A DNA stretch of 64,000 nucleotides from DASYLJ01 sp964432595. GTDB lineage: Bacteria; Desulfobacterota; Binatia; DP-6. The notes under the pieces were generated by a model. It made no database searches. It was not told the DNA's origin and saw only the letters and a program-made list of their open reading frames with translations. The translations under genes were made by a program, and so were the position numbers. Of this stretch, positions 11,449 to 20,188 are shown piece by piece. Every line of letters begins with the position of its first letter. Positions within the stretch are counted from its first letter, which is position 1. Location: the NCBI GenBank assembly GCA_964432595.1, contig CAYSOF010000003.1, forward strand, positions 186,001 through 250,000. Direction: 5' to 3'.

Positions 11449-12660
11449 ATGGAACGCGTTCTCGAAGGCATCCGCGTCGTCGAAGTCGCCCAATGGTGGT
11501 TCGTCCCCGCGGCCGGCGCCGTCCTCGCCGACTGGGGCGCCGACGTGATCAAGATCGAGCACCCGGTCACCGGCGACCCGCAGCGCGGGCTCATGACCTC
11601 CGGCTTCTTCCCGAACACCGGCGGCGTGAACTTCATGATGGAGCAGTCGAACCGCGGGAAGCGCAGCGTCGGCATCGACCTCGCGCATCCCGACGGGCGC
11701 GCCGCGCTGATGAAGCTCGTCGAGACCGCCGACGTCTTCCTGACGAACTTCCTGCCCGCCGCGCGACGCCGCCTGCAGATCGACGTCGAGCACATCCGCG
11801 CCGTCAATCCGAAGATCGTCTACGTGCGCGGCCACGGCCACGGCGCACGTGGGCCCGACGTCGAGAAGGGCGGCTACGACGCCGCGTCGTTCTGGTCGCG
11901 CGGCGGCATCGCACACGCGATCACGCCCGCCGGCGCCGCGGCGCCCGTCATGCAGCGCGCCGCGTTCGGCGACTCCGCCGGCGCCATGACCATCGCGGGC
12001 GGCATCGCGGCGGCGCTGTTTCGCCGCGAGCGCACCGGCGAAGCCGCCGTCGTCGACGTCTCGCTGCTGGGCACGGCCATGTGGATCCTCGCCCCCGACA
12101 TCGTCCTCACCAAGCTCACCGACCAGGAGATGCCGGCCTTCGGGCGCACGCTGGCCCCGAACCCCATCGTCAACAGCTACAAGACGAATGACGACCGCTG
12201 GGTCTTCCTCAACATGCTCCAGCCCGACCGCTTCTGGGCCGACTTCTGCACGCACATCGGCCGAGAGGACATGGTCACCGACGAGCGCTACAGCAGCGGC
12301 ATGGCGCGCTTCATGAACCGCGAGGAATGCGTCGCCGAGCTCGACCGCGTCTTCGCGCAGCACACGCTCGACGAGTGGCGCGTAAAGCTCGCCGACGTCG
12401 AGGGCGTCTGGGCGCCGATGCAGAGCGCGCGCGAGGTGACGAGCGACCCGCAGGCGCTGGCCAACGGCTACCTCACCGACGTCGATCGCGGCGACGGCAC
12501 CAGCTTCACGTTGGTGTCGAGCCCCGTGCAGTTCGACGAGCAGCCGCCGTCGCTCCGTCCGGCGCCCGAGCTGGGACAGCACACCGAGGACGTGCTGCTG
12601 GCCCAGGGCTACACGTGGGAGGACCTCGCGCGGCTCAAGGCCGCCGGCGCGATCTCCTAG
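11449..12660 (+). CDS. Class III CoA-transferase (CaiB/BaiF family)
   Basis: A 403-residue protein of the usual length for the family. The N-terminal LEGIRVVEVAQ and LADWGADVIKIEHP blocks are the signature Rossmann segments. The nucleophilic aspartate is probably D175 in FGDSAGAM, which forms the aspartyl-CoA intermediates. It moves CoA between carboxylic acids without ATP. It stands alone; no acyl-CoA dehydrogenase or hydratase is adjacent, so the substrate is unknown. The dispersed hairpin element begins five bases after its stop. Confidence 0.92.
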   Translation: MERVLEGIRVVEVAQWWFVPAAGAVLADWGADVIKIEHPVTGDPQRGLMTSGFFPNTGGVNFMMEQSNRGKRSVGIDLAHPDGRAALMKLVETADVFLTNFLPAARRRLQIDVEHIRAVNPKIVYVRGHGHGARGPDVEKGGYDAASFWSRGGIAHAITPAGAAAPVMQRAAFGDSAGAMTIAGGIAAALFRRERTGEAAVVDVSLLGTAMWILAPDIVLTKLTDQEMPAFGRTLAPNPIVNSYKTNDDRWVFLNMLQPDRFWADFCTHIGREDMVTDERYSSGMARFMNREECVAELDRVFAQHTLDEWRVKLADVEGVWAPMQSAREVTSDPQALANGYLTDVDRGDGTSFTLVSSPVQFDEQPPSLRPAPELGQHTEDVLLAQGYTWEDLARLKAAGAIS

Positions 12661-12664
12661 GAAC

Positions 12665-12762
12665 CGCCCCAAGACTTCGTCTCGGGTCGGGAAAGACGCG
12701 AGAGTGTAGCGTTCGCGGTCCGCGCGACCAGCATGCCGCGGCAAGCGAAGCTTGCGCGGCAC
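12665..12762 (+). repeat. Two-hairpin dispersed element, copy A
   Basis: This 98-bp stretch between two convergent genes aligns over its whole length, with two single-base gaps, to 33118-33213. Hairpin 1 (12668-12686) pairs CCCAAGAC with GTCTCGGG around a TTC loop, with one A-C mismatch. Hairpin 2 (12734-12761) is a 12-bp stem, TGCCGCG-G-CAAGC with GCTTGCGCGGCA, having one bulged G and a GAA loop. Copy B keeps the same stem and bulge with three compensated pairs. It could be a structured RNA, a REP-like palindromic repeat or a bidirectional terminator; no T-run follows. Confidence 0.75.
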
Positions 12763-12780
12763 CCGGGTCCGCTCGATCTC

Positions 12781-14967
12781 CTAGCTCGCGCGCAGGACGC
12801 CGATTTCGGCGACGGTCGACTGGCTGAGACCGATCAGCCGATCGCGCAGCTCGGCCGCGAGCTTGCCCTTCGCGGCCATCTTGCCGACCACCTTGTCGAA
12901 CGCGCGCAGCTGACGGTCGGCGCGTTTCAGCACCACCGACGGCTTCTTCGCGCCGCGCGCCGTCGTGACGAGCTTCCGCGCCTTCGCGACCTTCACCTTC
13001 AGCTGCTTCGCCGAACGCGTGCCGCCGAGGTCCGTCGGCGCCTGCGCCGACAGCGTGTCGGCGAGCGTGCCGAGCCGACAATCGACCGCCTCGAAGCCCG
13101 CGAGCGGCATGTCGAGACAGGTGAGCGGCAACGTCGTCGACGTGGTGCTCGTCGTGACGACGATCGTCGACGTGGTCGTCGGTCGCGTCGTCGTGGTGGT
13201 GGTCGACGACGCCACCGTGGTCGAGGTCGTGTCGACGGTGGTGCTGGTCGTCGTCGACGTGGTCGTGGACGACGTGCTGGTCGTCGAGGTCGTGCTCGTC
13301 GTGCTGCTGGACGTCGTCGTGCTGCTGCTCGTCGTCGTGCTGCTGGACGTCGTCGTGCTGCTGGACGTCGTGCTGCTGCTCGTCGTGGTGGTGCTGGACG
13401 TAGTCGACGTCGTGGTGCTGCTCGTCGTGCTGGTGACGGACGACGACGTGGTGGTCGTCACGAGCGACGTGGACGTCGTCGTGGGCACGGTCGTCGACGT
13501 CGTGCTCGTGGTGGACGACGTCGTGGTCGACACCGTCGTCGTCGTGGTGCTCGACGACGTGGTCGTGACCTGGCAGCCGACGCAGCACGGCAGCGTCGGG
13601 TTCTGCGTCACTTGGGCCGCGGGCGTGATCTTCAGCGGGTTGTAGGTCGGCAGCACCGACCGGTACGACAGCATGTTCTTGCCGTTCGCGCCGGCGGTCA
13701 GCGTGCCGCTGATGGTCATCGTGCCGCTGGCATCGAGCGCGTTGCTCGCAAACGGGAACGTGCCCACACCCGACGCGTTCAGCACCGCCGCCGACAGCAC
13801 CACGAGGTCGCAGGCCTGCAGCTCGATGCTGCCGCCGCCGGTCGCCGTGAGCGTCTTGGCGACCGACAACGCGCCGTCGGCGACCACGGCGATGGCGCCA
13901 CCAGAGCCGCCGCTCACGTCGATGGACTCGAAGAGGGAGACGCTCCCGGTGGTGCCGATGTCGACGCTGCCGCCACTGCCCACCGCTCCGCTGTTCGCGA
14001 TGAGATTGGACGCGATCGACACGGTGCCCGTCGCCGCAATGGTGATGGCGCCTCCGAACCCGGAACCGGGCGAGGCCGCCTCGATCCGGGCGTTCGCGCC
14101 GATCGTGACGCCGCCGCCGTCGGCGGTCAGCTCCACGGAGGCGCCGTCCCCGGCGCCGCCTCCGCCGTTGGCCAGGATCGGACCACCGACCGTCAGCGCG
14201 CCCGAAGTGGTGAGCTGCACGTCGCCACCCCACGCGCCCGTGTTGCCGCTGGCGCTCGTCGTGATCGAGCCCTGGCCGGGAGCGATGAACAGGTCACCAT
14301 CCGACGCTTCGGCCGTCACGCTGCCGCCGTCGCCGCGCGCCGCGATCGGCGCGCCGATGGTGATCGCCCCGCCGGCGTTGATCGTCACCGATCCGCCGAC
14401 GTCGACGCCGCCGGCCGACGCGTCGATGCCCGCGCCGCCGATCGTGATGGGGCCGCCGTCGTCCAGGAACGTGTCGATGTCGACGATCCCGCCGCTCTTC
14501 GTGCCGCCGGCCGCGCTGGCGTTGATCTTACCGCCCGCCGTGACCGAACCACCCGACCGGAGCGAGACCGAGCCGCCGCCGAACTCCGAGCTGGTGTCGA
14601 GCACGGTCCCGTTGCGCAGCTCGATGTCCCCGGTCGCTTCGAGGCTGATCGACGCGCCGGGATTGCCGGCGCCGCCGGTCGCCACGATTCGAGCCCCGTT
14701 CTCCAGCAGGATGGACGAGGCGTACACGGTGATGCCGCCCGAGCCGTCGATCGTGAGCGTCTTGCTCGACTTGACGACCAACGCGCGGGCGCCCAGGTCG
14801 AAGGTCACGTCGCTGGTGCCGACGGTGATCGTACAGTTCGACACCTCGCACGGATCTGCCCCCGCGGCGCACAGCTGCGTTCCGCCGCACTGCGCCGATG
14901 CCCGGGCGACGGGGATCAGCGAGAGCAGGAGGCCGAGCAGGAAGGTGACACGGGTGGGGGACAGCAT
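12781..14967 (-). CDS. Secreted beta-rich surface protein with long Thr/Ser linker
   Basis: The 728-residue product has a signal peptide (about 1-25, ending ASA). Residues ~30-465 are Gly/Ala/Val/Ile-rich repeats such as GGSVTINAGGAITIGAPI, typical of a filamentous-haemagglutinin-like right-handed beta helix. Residues ~478-618 are almost entirely Thr and Ser, a probable glycosylated or extended spacer. The last ~105 residues are a charged, helical, Lys/Arg-rich domain with two cysteines at its start (LTCLDMP, VDCRLG). It should be exported and surface-exposed. It contains cysteines near the N terminus (CGGTQLC, CEVSNC). No enzymatic motif is seen. The dispersed hairpin element lies 18 bp beyond its stop. 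Confidence 0.82.
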   Translation of the reverse strand: MLSPTRVTFLLGLLLSLIPVARASAQCGGTQLCAAGADPCEVSNCTITVGTSDVTFDLGARALVVKSSKTLTIDGSGGITVYASSILLENGARIVATGGAGNPGASISLEATGDIELRNGTVLDTSSEFGGGSVSLRSGGSVTAGGKINASAAGGTKSGGIVDIDTFLDDGGPITIGGAGIDASAGGVDVGGSVTINAGGAITIGAPIAARGDGGSVTAEASDGDLFIAPGQGSITTSASGNTGAWGGDVQLTTSGALTVGGPILANGGGGAGDGASVELTADGGGVTIGANARIEAASPGSGFGGAITIAATGTVSIASNLIANSGAVGSGGSVDIGTTGSVSLFESIDVSGGSGGAIAVVADGALSVAKTLTATGGGSIELQACDLVVLSAAVLNASGVGTFPFASNALDASGTMTISGTLTAGANGKNMLSYRSVLPTYNPLKITPAAQVTQNPTLPCCVGCQVTTTSSSTTTTTVSTTTSSTTSTTSTTVPTTTSTSLVTTTTSSSVTSTTSSTTTSTTSSTTTTSSSTTSSSTTTSSSTTTSSSTTTSSSTTSTTSTTSTSSTTTSTTTSTTVDTTSTTVASSTTTTTTRPTTTSTIVVTTSTTSTTLPLTCLDMPLAGFEAVDCRLGTLADTLSAQAPTDLGGTRSAKQLKVKVAKARKLVTTARGAKKPSVVLKRADRQLRAFDKVVGKMAAKGKLAAELRDRLIGLSQSTVAEIGVLRAS
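13301..13384 (-). repeat. Codon-level tandem repeat in the Thr/Ser linker
   Basis: On the plus strand an 18-bp unit GTGCTGCTGGACGTCGTC and a variant with CTC in place of GAC occur head-to-tail at 13301-13318, 13319-13336 and 13337-13354, followed by two 15-bp shortened units to 13384. They encode alternating SSS/TTT triplets on the minus strand. Near-identical units of whole codons indicate recent slippage expansion, so linker length is likely to vary between strains. Confidence 0.8.
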
Positions 14968-15057
14968 GCAGCGGGGCGGCGAGTCGAAATGCCGGCTCTT
15001 TGCCTACCCTGCCACCCCGAAAGCTCGCAACTGAAAAAGGCGCGTCCACGGCAACTT

Positions 15058-16458
15058 TCAACGCCGGCGCGCCCGTGCCTCCTCGAACGCCGCCAGCGCG
15101 CGGGCACGACCTTCGTCCAGGCCGACCACGGGTGGCGGGTAGTCCGGGCACAACCCCCGTCGCTCGAGCGGCGCCACGTCCCACGGCCGATGGACCAGGG
15201 CGGCCGGCACCCGCGCCAGCTCGGGAACCCATCGCTTCACGTAGACGCCGTCCGCATCGAAGCGCTCGCCCTGGCGGAGCGGCGAGAAGATACGGTGGAA
15301 GGGCTGCGCGTCGGCGCCCACGCCCGACACCCACTGCCAGTTGCCGCCGTTCTGCGACAGCTGACCGTCCATCAGCTCCGCCATGAAGTGCGCCTCGCCC
15401 TGCCGCCAGTCGATCAGCAGGTGGCGCGTCAGGAACGACGCGGTCACCATCCGCACCCGGTTGTGCATGAAGCCCGTGGCCCGCAGCTCGCGCATGCCCG
15501 CGTCGACGATCGGAACGCCCGTCGTACCGTCCTGCCAGCGACGAAACGCGGCGTCGTCGCGCCGCCAGCGGATGCCCAAAGGTCGTAGGGCGGCGCGCGC
15601 GAGCGCCGGACGGTCGTGCAGCAGCTGCGCCCAGAAGTCGCGCCACGCGAGCTCGCGCGTCCACACCCGGACGCCGTCGCGCCGCGCCGGGTCCTTCGCC
15701 GCCGCCGCACGCGCGCGACGGACCGCCTCGGCGCCGGACAGCGCGCCCCAGCGCAAGTGGTACGAGAGGCGCGACGTGCCGTCGACGCCGGGGATGTCGC
15801 GCGCCTCGGGGTACGCGGCCACCGCACGCGCCAGGAAGCGATCGAGCCGCGCGCGCGCCGCCGCCTCGCCCGCCTCCGGCACGTCCATGGACGGCGCGGG
15901 CAGCGGCATGCCGATACCGTCGAGCGCGGTGTGCGCCGTCCATCGCTGCACGGCGCGCGGCGCGGGAGGCACGGCGAGCGGCTCCCACGCGCGCGCGAAC
16001 GCGCCGTACACCTGATACGCGCCGCCCGACCCGTTGCGGATCGTACCCGGCGCGTGCACGAACGCAGCCTCGGCGGCGCGGACGGTCACGCCGTCCCGCG
16101 ACAGCGCCCGCGCGACGATTGCCTCGCGCCGTCGTGCGCCCGGCTCGACGTTGGTCGCGTGCGTGACGACGCGGGCGCCGAGCGTCGCCGCGAGCGGCGG
16201 CAACACCCGCGCCGCCTCGCCCTCGATCACCAGCAGCCGAGAGCCCTGCTCGCGCAGGGAGGCGTCGAGCGCGGCGAGCGTCGCGTACATGAACGCGATC
16301 CGCCGCTCCGCCGCGCGATGGCGGCGCAGGATCGCCGGATCGAGCACGAAGACGCCCGCGACGGGCGCGTCGTCGCGCGGCAGCGCCGGGTTGTCGTGGA
16401 GCCGCAGGTCGGACGTGAACCAGTGCAGCGCCGCGGCGCGCGCGTCGGGGGGCGACAT
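15058..16458 (-). CDS. phrB: Deoxyribodipyrimidine photolyase
   Basis: A 466-residue protein from the ATG at 16458 (MSPPDARAA). The N-terminal LHWFTSDLRLHDNPAL is the canonical photolyase start, followed by the antenna-binding alpha/beta domain. The C-terminal FAD domain shows SRLSYHLRWG, WRDFWAQLL, MHNRVRMV, and GGNWQW-x-SGVGADAQPFHRIFSP, the FAD/DNA-binding signature of class I CPD photolyases. It repairs UV-induced pyrimidine dimers using blue light. An upstream ATG at 16497 would add a non-conserved tail and overlap the divergent FAD gene, so it is not used. The presence of a photolyase implies a light-exposed habitat. Confidence 0.95.
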   Translation of the reverse strand: MSPPDARAAALHWFTSDLRLHDNPALPRDDAPVAGVFVLDPAILRRHRAAERRIAFMYATLAALDASLREQGSRLLVIEGEAARVLPPLAATLGARVVTHATNVEPGARRREAIVARALSRDGVTVRAAEAAFVHAPGTIRNGSGGAYQVYGAFARAWEPLAVPPAPRAVQRWTAHTALDGIGMPLPAPSMDVPEAGEAAARARLDRFLARAVAAYPEARDIPGVDGTSRLSYHLRWGALSGAEAVRRARAAAAKDPARRDGVRVWTRELAWRDFWAQLLHDRPALARAALRPLGIRWRRDDAAFRRWQDGTTGVPIVDAGMRELRATGFMHNRVRMVTASFLTRHLLIDWRQGEAHFMAELMDGQLSQNGGNWQWVSGVGADAQPFHRIFSPLRQGERFDADGVYVKRWVPELARVPAALVHRPWDVAPLERRGLCPDYPPPVVGLDEGRARALAAFEEARARRR

Positions 16459-16489
16459 GTGGAATCGTATAGCGTATCTGTCGGGGCGC

Positions 16490-17983
16490 ATGACCACGGA
16501 TCGTGCGAGCGGGTTGGGATCGGCGATCGTGTTGGGAGGCGGCGTCGCAGGACTGGCCGCCGCGCGGCTGTTGTCGCGCCACTACTCGCGCGTCGTCGTG
16601 CTCGAGCGCGACGTGCGTCGCGAGACCGCCTCCCCCGAAGACGCCTTCCGCGACTGGGAGCGCGGCGGCGCGCCGCAGTTCCGGCACAGCCACGCGTTCC
16701 TCGCCCGCCTGCGCCTCGTGCTCCTCGCCCACATGCCCGAGGTGTTCGATCGGCTGCGCGAGAACGGCGTGCGCGAGATCACGCTGGCGCAGACGGCGCC
16801 GCCGGGCATGCCCGCCTTCGCCGAGCGTCCCGACGACGAGGACGTCGTGCTGCTCGCCTGCCGGCGGTCGACGTTCGAGTGGGCGCTGCGCGAGAGCGTA
16901 CGCACGCGGCCCGGCGTCGAGCTGCGCGAGGGCATCTTCGCGGCCGGGCTCGTCGGCGTGTCGCGCGACGGGGCGCGGCCGCGCGTCACCGGCGTCCGGC
17001 TCGACGACGGCTCGGTCCTGAACGCCTCGCTCGTGGTCGACGCGCTCGGCCGCCGCTCACCCGCGCCGGCGTGGCTCGCCGGCATCAACGCCGACGCGCC
17101 GATCGAGCGCAGCAGCGAGACCGGCATCTTCTACTACACGCGCTTCTACCGCCTCCGGAAGGCGCGCGCGCCGCAGGGCACGACAGGGCTCGTCGCGGGC
17201 GACCTCGGGTGGGTGAAGATCGCCATCTTCCCCGGCGACGCCGACACGTTTTCCATCACCGTCGGCGCGCCCGTCGACGACACCGGCCTGAAGACGCTGT
17301 CCGATCCGCGGAAGTTCGAGCGCTTCGTCTCCGCGTTCCCGCAGATCGCGCCGTGGCGCGCGCGCGGCGTCTCCGATCCGATCAACGGCACCGCCACCCC
17401 GGTCCTCGTGATGGGCCAGCTGCGCAACCGCATGCGCCACTTCGTCGACGCCGACGGACCGCTGGCACCGGGGCTCATGGTCATCGGCGACGCCGCCTAT
17501 CACTCCAACCCGATCTACGGACGCGGCTGCCCGTCGGCGATGGTGCAGGCCTCGCTGCTCGACGAGTCGATCGGCCGCCATCGCGACGATCCCGTCGCGG
17601 CGGCACGCACGCTGCACGCGCTCAGCGAGGCGCAGGTGCGGCCGTTCTGGGAGGCCGCCGTCGTCTCCGACCGTCGCCTGCTCGGCGATCGCGCGCTGCC
17701 GACGGGCTCGCTCGCGATGATGGTGACGCTCGCCGAGCAGGCGTTCGGCTGGTTCCTCGAGCGCGGCATCCTGCCGGCGACGCTCGTCGACCCCGTCGTC
17801 TTCCGCGGCATCCTGCGCGTATTCCACATGCTCGACGCACCCGAGACGCTGGCGCGCGATCCGGAGATGCTGGTGCGGTCGATCCCGATGCTGGCGCGCG
17901 TCCTGCTCGGCTCGACGCCGCGGAAGCCGTTCGAGCCGATCCGGCGCGCCGACGCGCTCGCCCGCATCGGCGTCGCTGTTTGA
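16490..17983 (+). CDS. FAD-dependent oxidoreductase/monooxygenase
   Basis: From the ATG at 16490 the protein has 497 residues. The dinucleotide-binding fold is at 11-35 (IVLGGGVAGLAAARLL then VVVLERD), with a GxxH-type FRHSHAF stretch near 64-70 and the second FAD motif GLMVIGDAAYHSNPIYGRG near 325-343, as in the p-hydroxybenzoate hydroxylase/LasC-like group. The C-terminal ~150 residues are helical and poorly conserved. It probably oxidises a hydrophobic substrate. It diverges from the photolyase with 31 bp between the starts, so the two may share a promoter region; the functional link is not evident. Confidence 0.82.
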   Translation: MTTDRASGLGSAIVLGGGVAGLAAARLLSRHYSRVVVLERDVRRETASPEDAFRDWERGGAPQFRHSHAFLARLRLVLLAHMPEVFDRLRENGVREITLAQTAPPGMPAFAERPDDEDVVLLACRRSTFEWALRESVRTRPGVELREGIFAAGLVGVSRDGARPRVTGVRLDDGSVLNASLVVDALGRRSPAPAWLAGINADAPIERSSETGIFYYTRFYRLRKARAPQGTTGLVAGDLGWVKIAIFPGDADTFSITVGAPVDDTGLKTLSDPRKFERFVSAFPQIAPWRARGVSDPINGTATPVLVMGQLRNRMRHFVDADGPLAPGLMVIGDAAYHSNPIYGRGCPSAMVQASLLDESIGRHRDDPVAAARTLHALSEAQVRPFWEAAVVSDRRLLGDRALPTGSLAMMVTLAEQAFGWFLERGILPATLVDPVVFRGILRVFHMLDAPETLARDPEMLVRSIPMLARVLLGSTPRKPFEPIRRADALARIGVAV

Positions 17984-18006
17984 GAAAGTCCTCGACAAGC
18001 TTTCTC
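17982..18006 (+). terminator. Weak stem-loop after the FAD oxidoreductase
   Basis: GAGAAAG at 17982-17988 and CTTTCTC at 18000-18006 can pair as a 7-bp stem around an 11-nt loop, overlapping the TGA. There is no following T-run, so function as a terminator is uncertain. Confidence 0.25.
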
Positions 18007-18027
18007 GTGGCGTTGTAGGCTCGGCTC

Positions 18028-18867
18028 ATGCAAACCGCCCTGACGGCGTGCCTCATCGCGGTCACCGCGTCCCATGCCTTTGCCCAGCTCATCGTCCCCG
18101 ACGATCACGCGACGATCCAGGCCGCGGTCGACGCCGCACCCGCCGGCGGGACCGTGTCGGTTCGACCCGGCACGTACGCGGAGTCGGTCAGCGTGCGAAA
18201 GTCGCTGACGCTGCGCGGACTGGGCGGCGTTCCGACGATCGCTCCGCCGGCCGGACGCCACGGCGTGTCTTTCGCCGGCGGGAAGCTGGTGGAAAGCGAG
18301 GTCATCGACGTCTCCGTCCAGGGCGGCAACACGGGCATCCTCGCGCGCGTAGGCGGCTTCGGCGTCCTGAACGTCGTCGTAACCGGCGCCAAGCGGGGCA
18401 TCGACGTGAAGGCCGCGGAAGGCGCTTCCATCGACCTGGCGACGGTGACGGACACGACCTCAGGGGCAGGGATCACCGCGTCGGCGCCGGCAGGCAACAT
18501 CAGGGATTGCGTGGTGCTCCGAGCGAAGACTCGCGGTATCGACAGCCGCAACCTGAGCGTCATCCGTGCCACCGTCACCGACAGCGGCAAGGAGGGCGTC
18601 GTCGCGATCGGTGCCAACATGAACGAGATCGTCGACAACACGGTGAGCGGCAGCGGGTCCACGGGCATCCGCATCGTGCACAAGAAGCTGCCGCTCGGCC
18701 CCGACGTCCTCGGGAACGAGGCAACCGGCAACGGCGGCTACGGCATCTGGTACAAGGGTCGCGACATCCAGATGGATCTCGCACAGCTCGTCGCCGACAA
18801 CACCGCGTCGGGGAACACGCTGGGACAGATTCGCTACGACGGCGGAGGCCCGCCACAGATCCAGTAA
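18028..18867 (+). CDS. Secreted right-handed parallel beta-helix protein
   Basis: A 279-residue protein with a signal peptide ending at AFA (about residue 19). It then shows DDHATIQAAVDAAPAGGTVSVRPGTY, the start typical of pectin-lyase-fold and NosD/CASH-like proteins, and successive beta-helix rungs rich in N/G/V/I (for example EIVDNTVSGSGSTGIRIV). No catalytic residues of a known lyase or esterase can be identified. It is probably periplasmic or extracellular and binds or acts on polysaccharide, by analogy only. Confidence 0.82.
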   Translation: MQTALTACLIAVTASHAFAQLIVPDDHATIQAAVDAAPAGGTVSVRPGTYAESVSVRKSLTLRGLGGVPTIAPPAGRHGVSFAGGKLVESEVIDVSVQGGNTGILARVGGFGVLNVVVTGAKRGIDVKAAEGASIDLATVTDTTSGAGITASAPAGNIRDCVVLRAKTRGIDSRNLSVIRATVTDSGKEGVVAIGANMNEIVDNTVSGSGSTGIRIVHKKLPLGPDVLGNEATGNGGYGIWYKGRDIQMDLAQLVADNTASGNTLGQIRYDGGGPPQIQ

Positions 18868-18889
18868 CGCGCGCGCGCGTGGCAGGCGA

Positions 18890-19030
18890 GCATCGCCTCC
18901 GCCTTCTTGGTCGCCTCGCCACCCGCATCTTGTCGGCGGCGCACCGCTGCGCCGGGGACGGCGCCGCCGGGACGGTCTGCGCGAGCGCCAGCACGACGAG
19001 TCCCACGACCATGGAGGTGAAGGGCCGCAT
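18890..19030 (-). pseudogene. Frameshifted remnant of a small secreted protein gene
   Basis: The minus-strand ATG at 19030 opens a convincing signal peptide (MRPFTSMVVGLVVLALAQ, cleaved near VPAAP) followed by QRCAADKMRVA. The frame then becomes Arg-rich nonsense. Shifting frame by one base at about 18911-18914 restores EATKKAEAMLACHARA, a continuation of the same Cys/Lys/Ala helical pattern. The sense frame runs into the 3-prime end of the beta-helix gene with no room for a full gene. This looks like a decayed small exported protein with helical Cys motifs; a real frameshifted or mis-sequenced gene is the alternative. Confidence 0.5.
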
Positions 19031-19073
19031 ATCCGCGGCATCCGCCCACAGCGGGGCGGCTCTCAAGGAGGGC

Positions 19074-19790
19074 CTACCGGCCGTTGCGACGGCAGCGCGC
19101 CTGGTCGACCAGCATCTCGAACAGCCGCAGGGGGCGCGGATGCGTCAGCGCGTCGAGCTCCGGATGCCACTGCACGCCGATGACGAACTGGTGCGCCTCG
19201 GACTCGATCGCTTCGACCACACCGTCGGGGCTCCACGCCACCGCGCGCAGGCCGTCGCCCAGCCGGCCGACCGCCTGGTGGTGGATCGACTGCACGGTCA
19301 GCTCGTCGGTGCCGAGCAGGCGGCCGATGCGGCTCTCCGCGTCGAGCCGCACGTCGTGCGTGCAGGGCTTCAGCGCCGGCGCGCGGTGCGCGATCGTCTC
19401 GCCGTAGTGGTCGGGGATGTGCGAGATGAGGTCGCCGCCGAGCGCGACGTTGAGCAGCTGCATCCCCCGGCACACGCACAGGATCGGCAGCGACCCGCGG
19501 CTCAGCGCCGCGCGGGCGAGCGTCAGCTCGAAGCGGTCGCGCTCGGCCGAGATGCCGTACAGCGCCTCGTGATGGCCGCCGCCGTAGTGCGCCGGGTCGA
19601 CGTCGCCGCCGCCCGGCAGGATGAGTCCGTCGACCGCGTCGAGTCCTTCCGGGATCTCCCCTTCGACGGGCGGCAGGATGAGCGGCACGCCGCCCACGGC
19701 ACGCACGACGTCGACGTACTCGCAGGGGACCGAGAACGTCTGCCGCTCCCCGGCCCGTCCGTAGCTCGAGATGCCGATGAGCGGTCGCAC
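19074..19790 (-). CDS. Class I glutamine amidotransferase-like hydrolase (peptidase C26, PuuD-like)
   Basis: The 238-residue protein starts MRPLIGISSYG, as in gamma-glutamyl-GABA hydrolases. The nucleophile is C107 in LCVCRGMQLLNV, and the His-Glu pair is H209/E211 in GVQWHPE. LPGGGDVDP near 58-66 forms the oxyanion region. PuuD-type enzymes release glutamate from gamma-glutamyl compounds in putrescine breakdown, but no other put/puu gene is near, so the substrate is left open. It lies 59 bp before the glnB stop in the same orientation, which may hint at nitrogen metabolism. Confidence 0.88.
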   Translation of the reverse strand: MRPLIGISSYGRAGERQTFSVPCEYVDVVRAVGGVPLILPPVEGEIPEGLDAVDGLILPGGGDVDPAHYGGGHHEALYGISAERDRFELTLARAALSRGSLPILCVCRGMQLLNVALGGDLISHIPDHYGETIAHRAPALKPCTHDVRLDAESRIGRLLGTDELTVQSIHHQAVGRLGDGLRAVAWSPDGVVEAIESEAHQFVIGVQWHPELDALTHPRPLRLFEMLVDQARCRRNGR

Positions 19791-19849
19791 GGATCCAGGG
19801 TAACGGCGCGCGGGGCGAGGTTCCAGCCCGACCTGCCCCGCGCCGCGAA

Positions 19850-20188
19850 TCAGATCGCGTCGGGGCCGCGTTCGCCGGTCCGGATGCGCATGGCCTCGTC
19901 GACCGGCAGGACGAAGATCTTGCCGTCGCCGATCTGGCCCGACCGCGCCGCCGTGGCGACCGTGTCGGCGACCAGCGCGGCCTTGTCGTCCGAGACGAGG
20001 ATCTCGAGCTTCACTTTGGGCAGGAACTCGACGACGTATTCGGCGCCGCGATACAGCTCGGTGTGGCCCTTCTGGCGGCCGAAGCCCTTCACCTCCGTGA
20101 CGGTCATGCCGTCGATGCCCGCCTTCGCGAGCGCCTCCTTCACCTCGTCGAGCTTGAACGGCTTGATGATGGCCTCGATCTTCTTCAT
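19850..20188 (-). CDS. glnB: Nitrogen regulatory protein P-II
   Basis: A 112-residue protein, the exact family length, beginning MKKIEAIIKPFKLDEVKEAL. The T-loop contains GRQKGHTELYRGAEY with Y51, the residue uridylylated by GlnD in proteobacteria, and the C-terminal B/C loops include GDGKIFVLPVDEAMRIRTGE, so ATP/ADP and 2-oxoglutarate sensing should be intact. There is no amtB or glnA beside it, so this is an orphan PII. Its start overlaps by 4 nt the stop of a small gene upstream, so it is probably translated by coupling from that gene; no independent strong Shine-Dalgarno was assigned. Confidence 0.97.
   Translation of the reverse strand: MKKIEAIIKPFKLDEVKEALAKAGIDGMTVTEVKGFGRQKGHTELYRGAEYVVEFLPKVKLEILVSDDKAALVADTVATAARSGQIGDGKIFVLPVDEAMRIRTGERGPDAI

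Noticed and set aside
13301..13384. CRISPR-like repetition
   Set aside because: Units are contiguous codon repeats without spacers, inside a coding linker.
12965..13645. Plus-strand Val-rich frame (VVLVV repeats)
   Set aside because: It is only the complement of the Thr/Ser linker codons of the minus-strand secreted protein.
16459..16497. Upstream start for the photolyase
   Set aside because: The added residues are not photolyase-like and would overlap the divergent oxidoreductase start.
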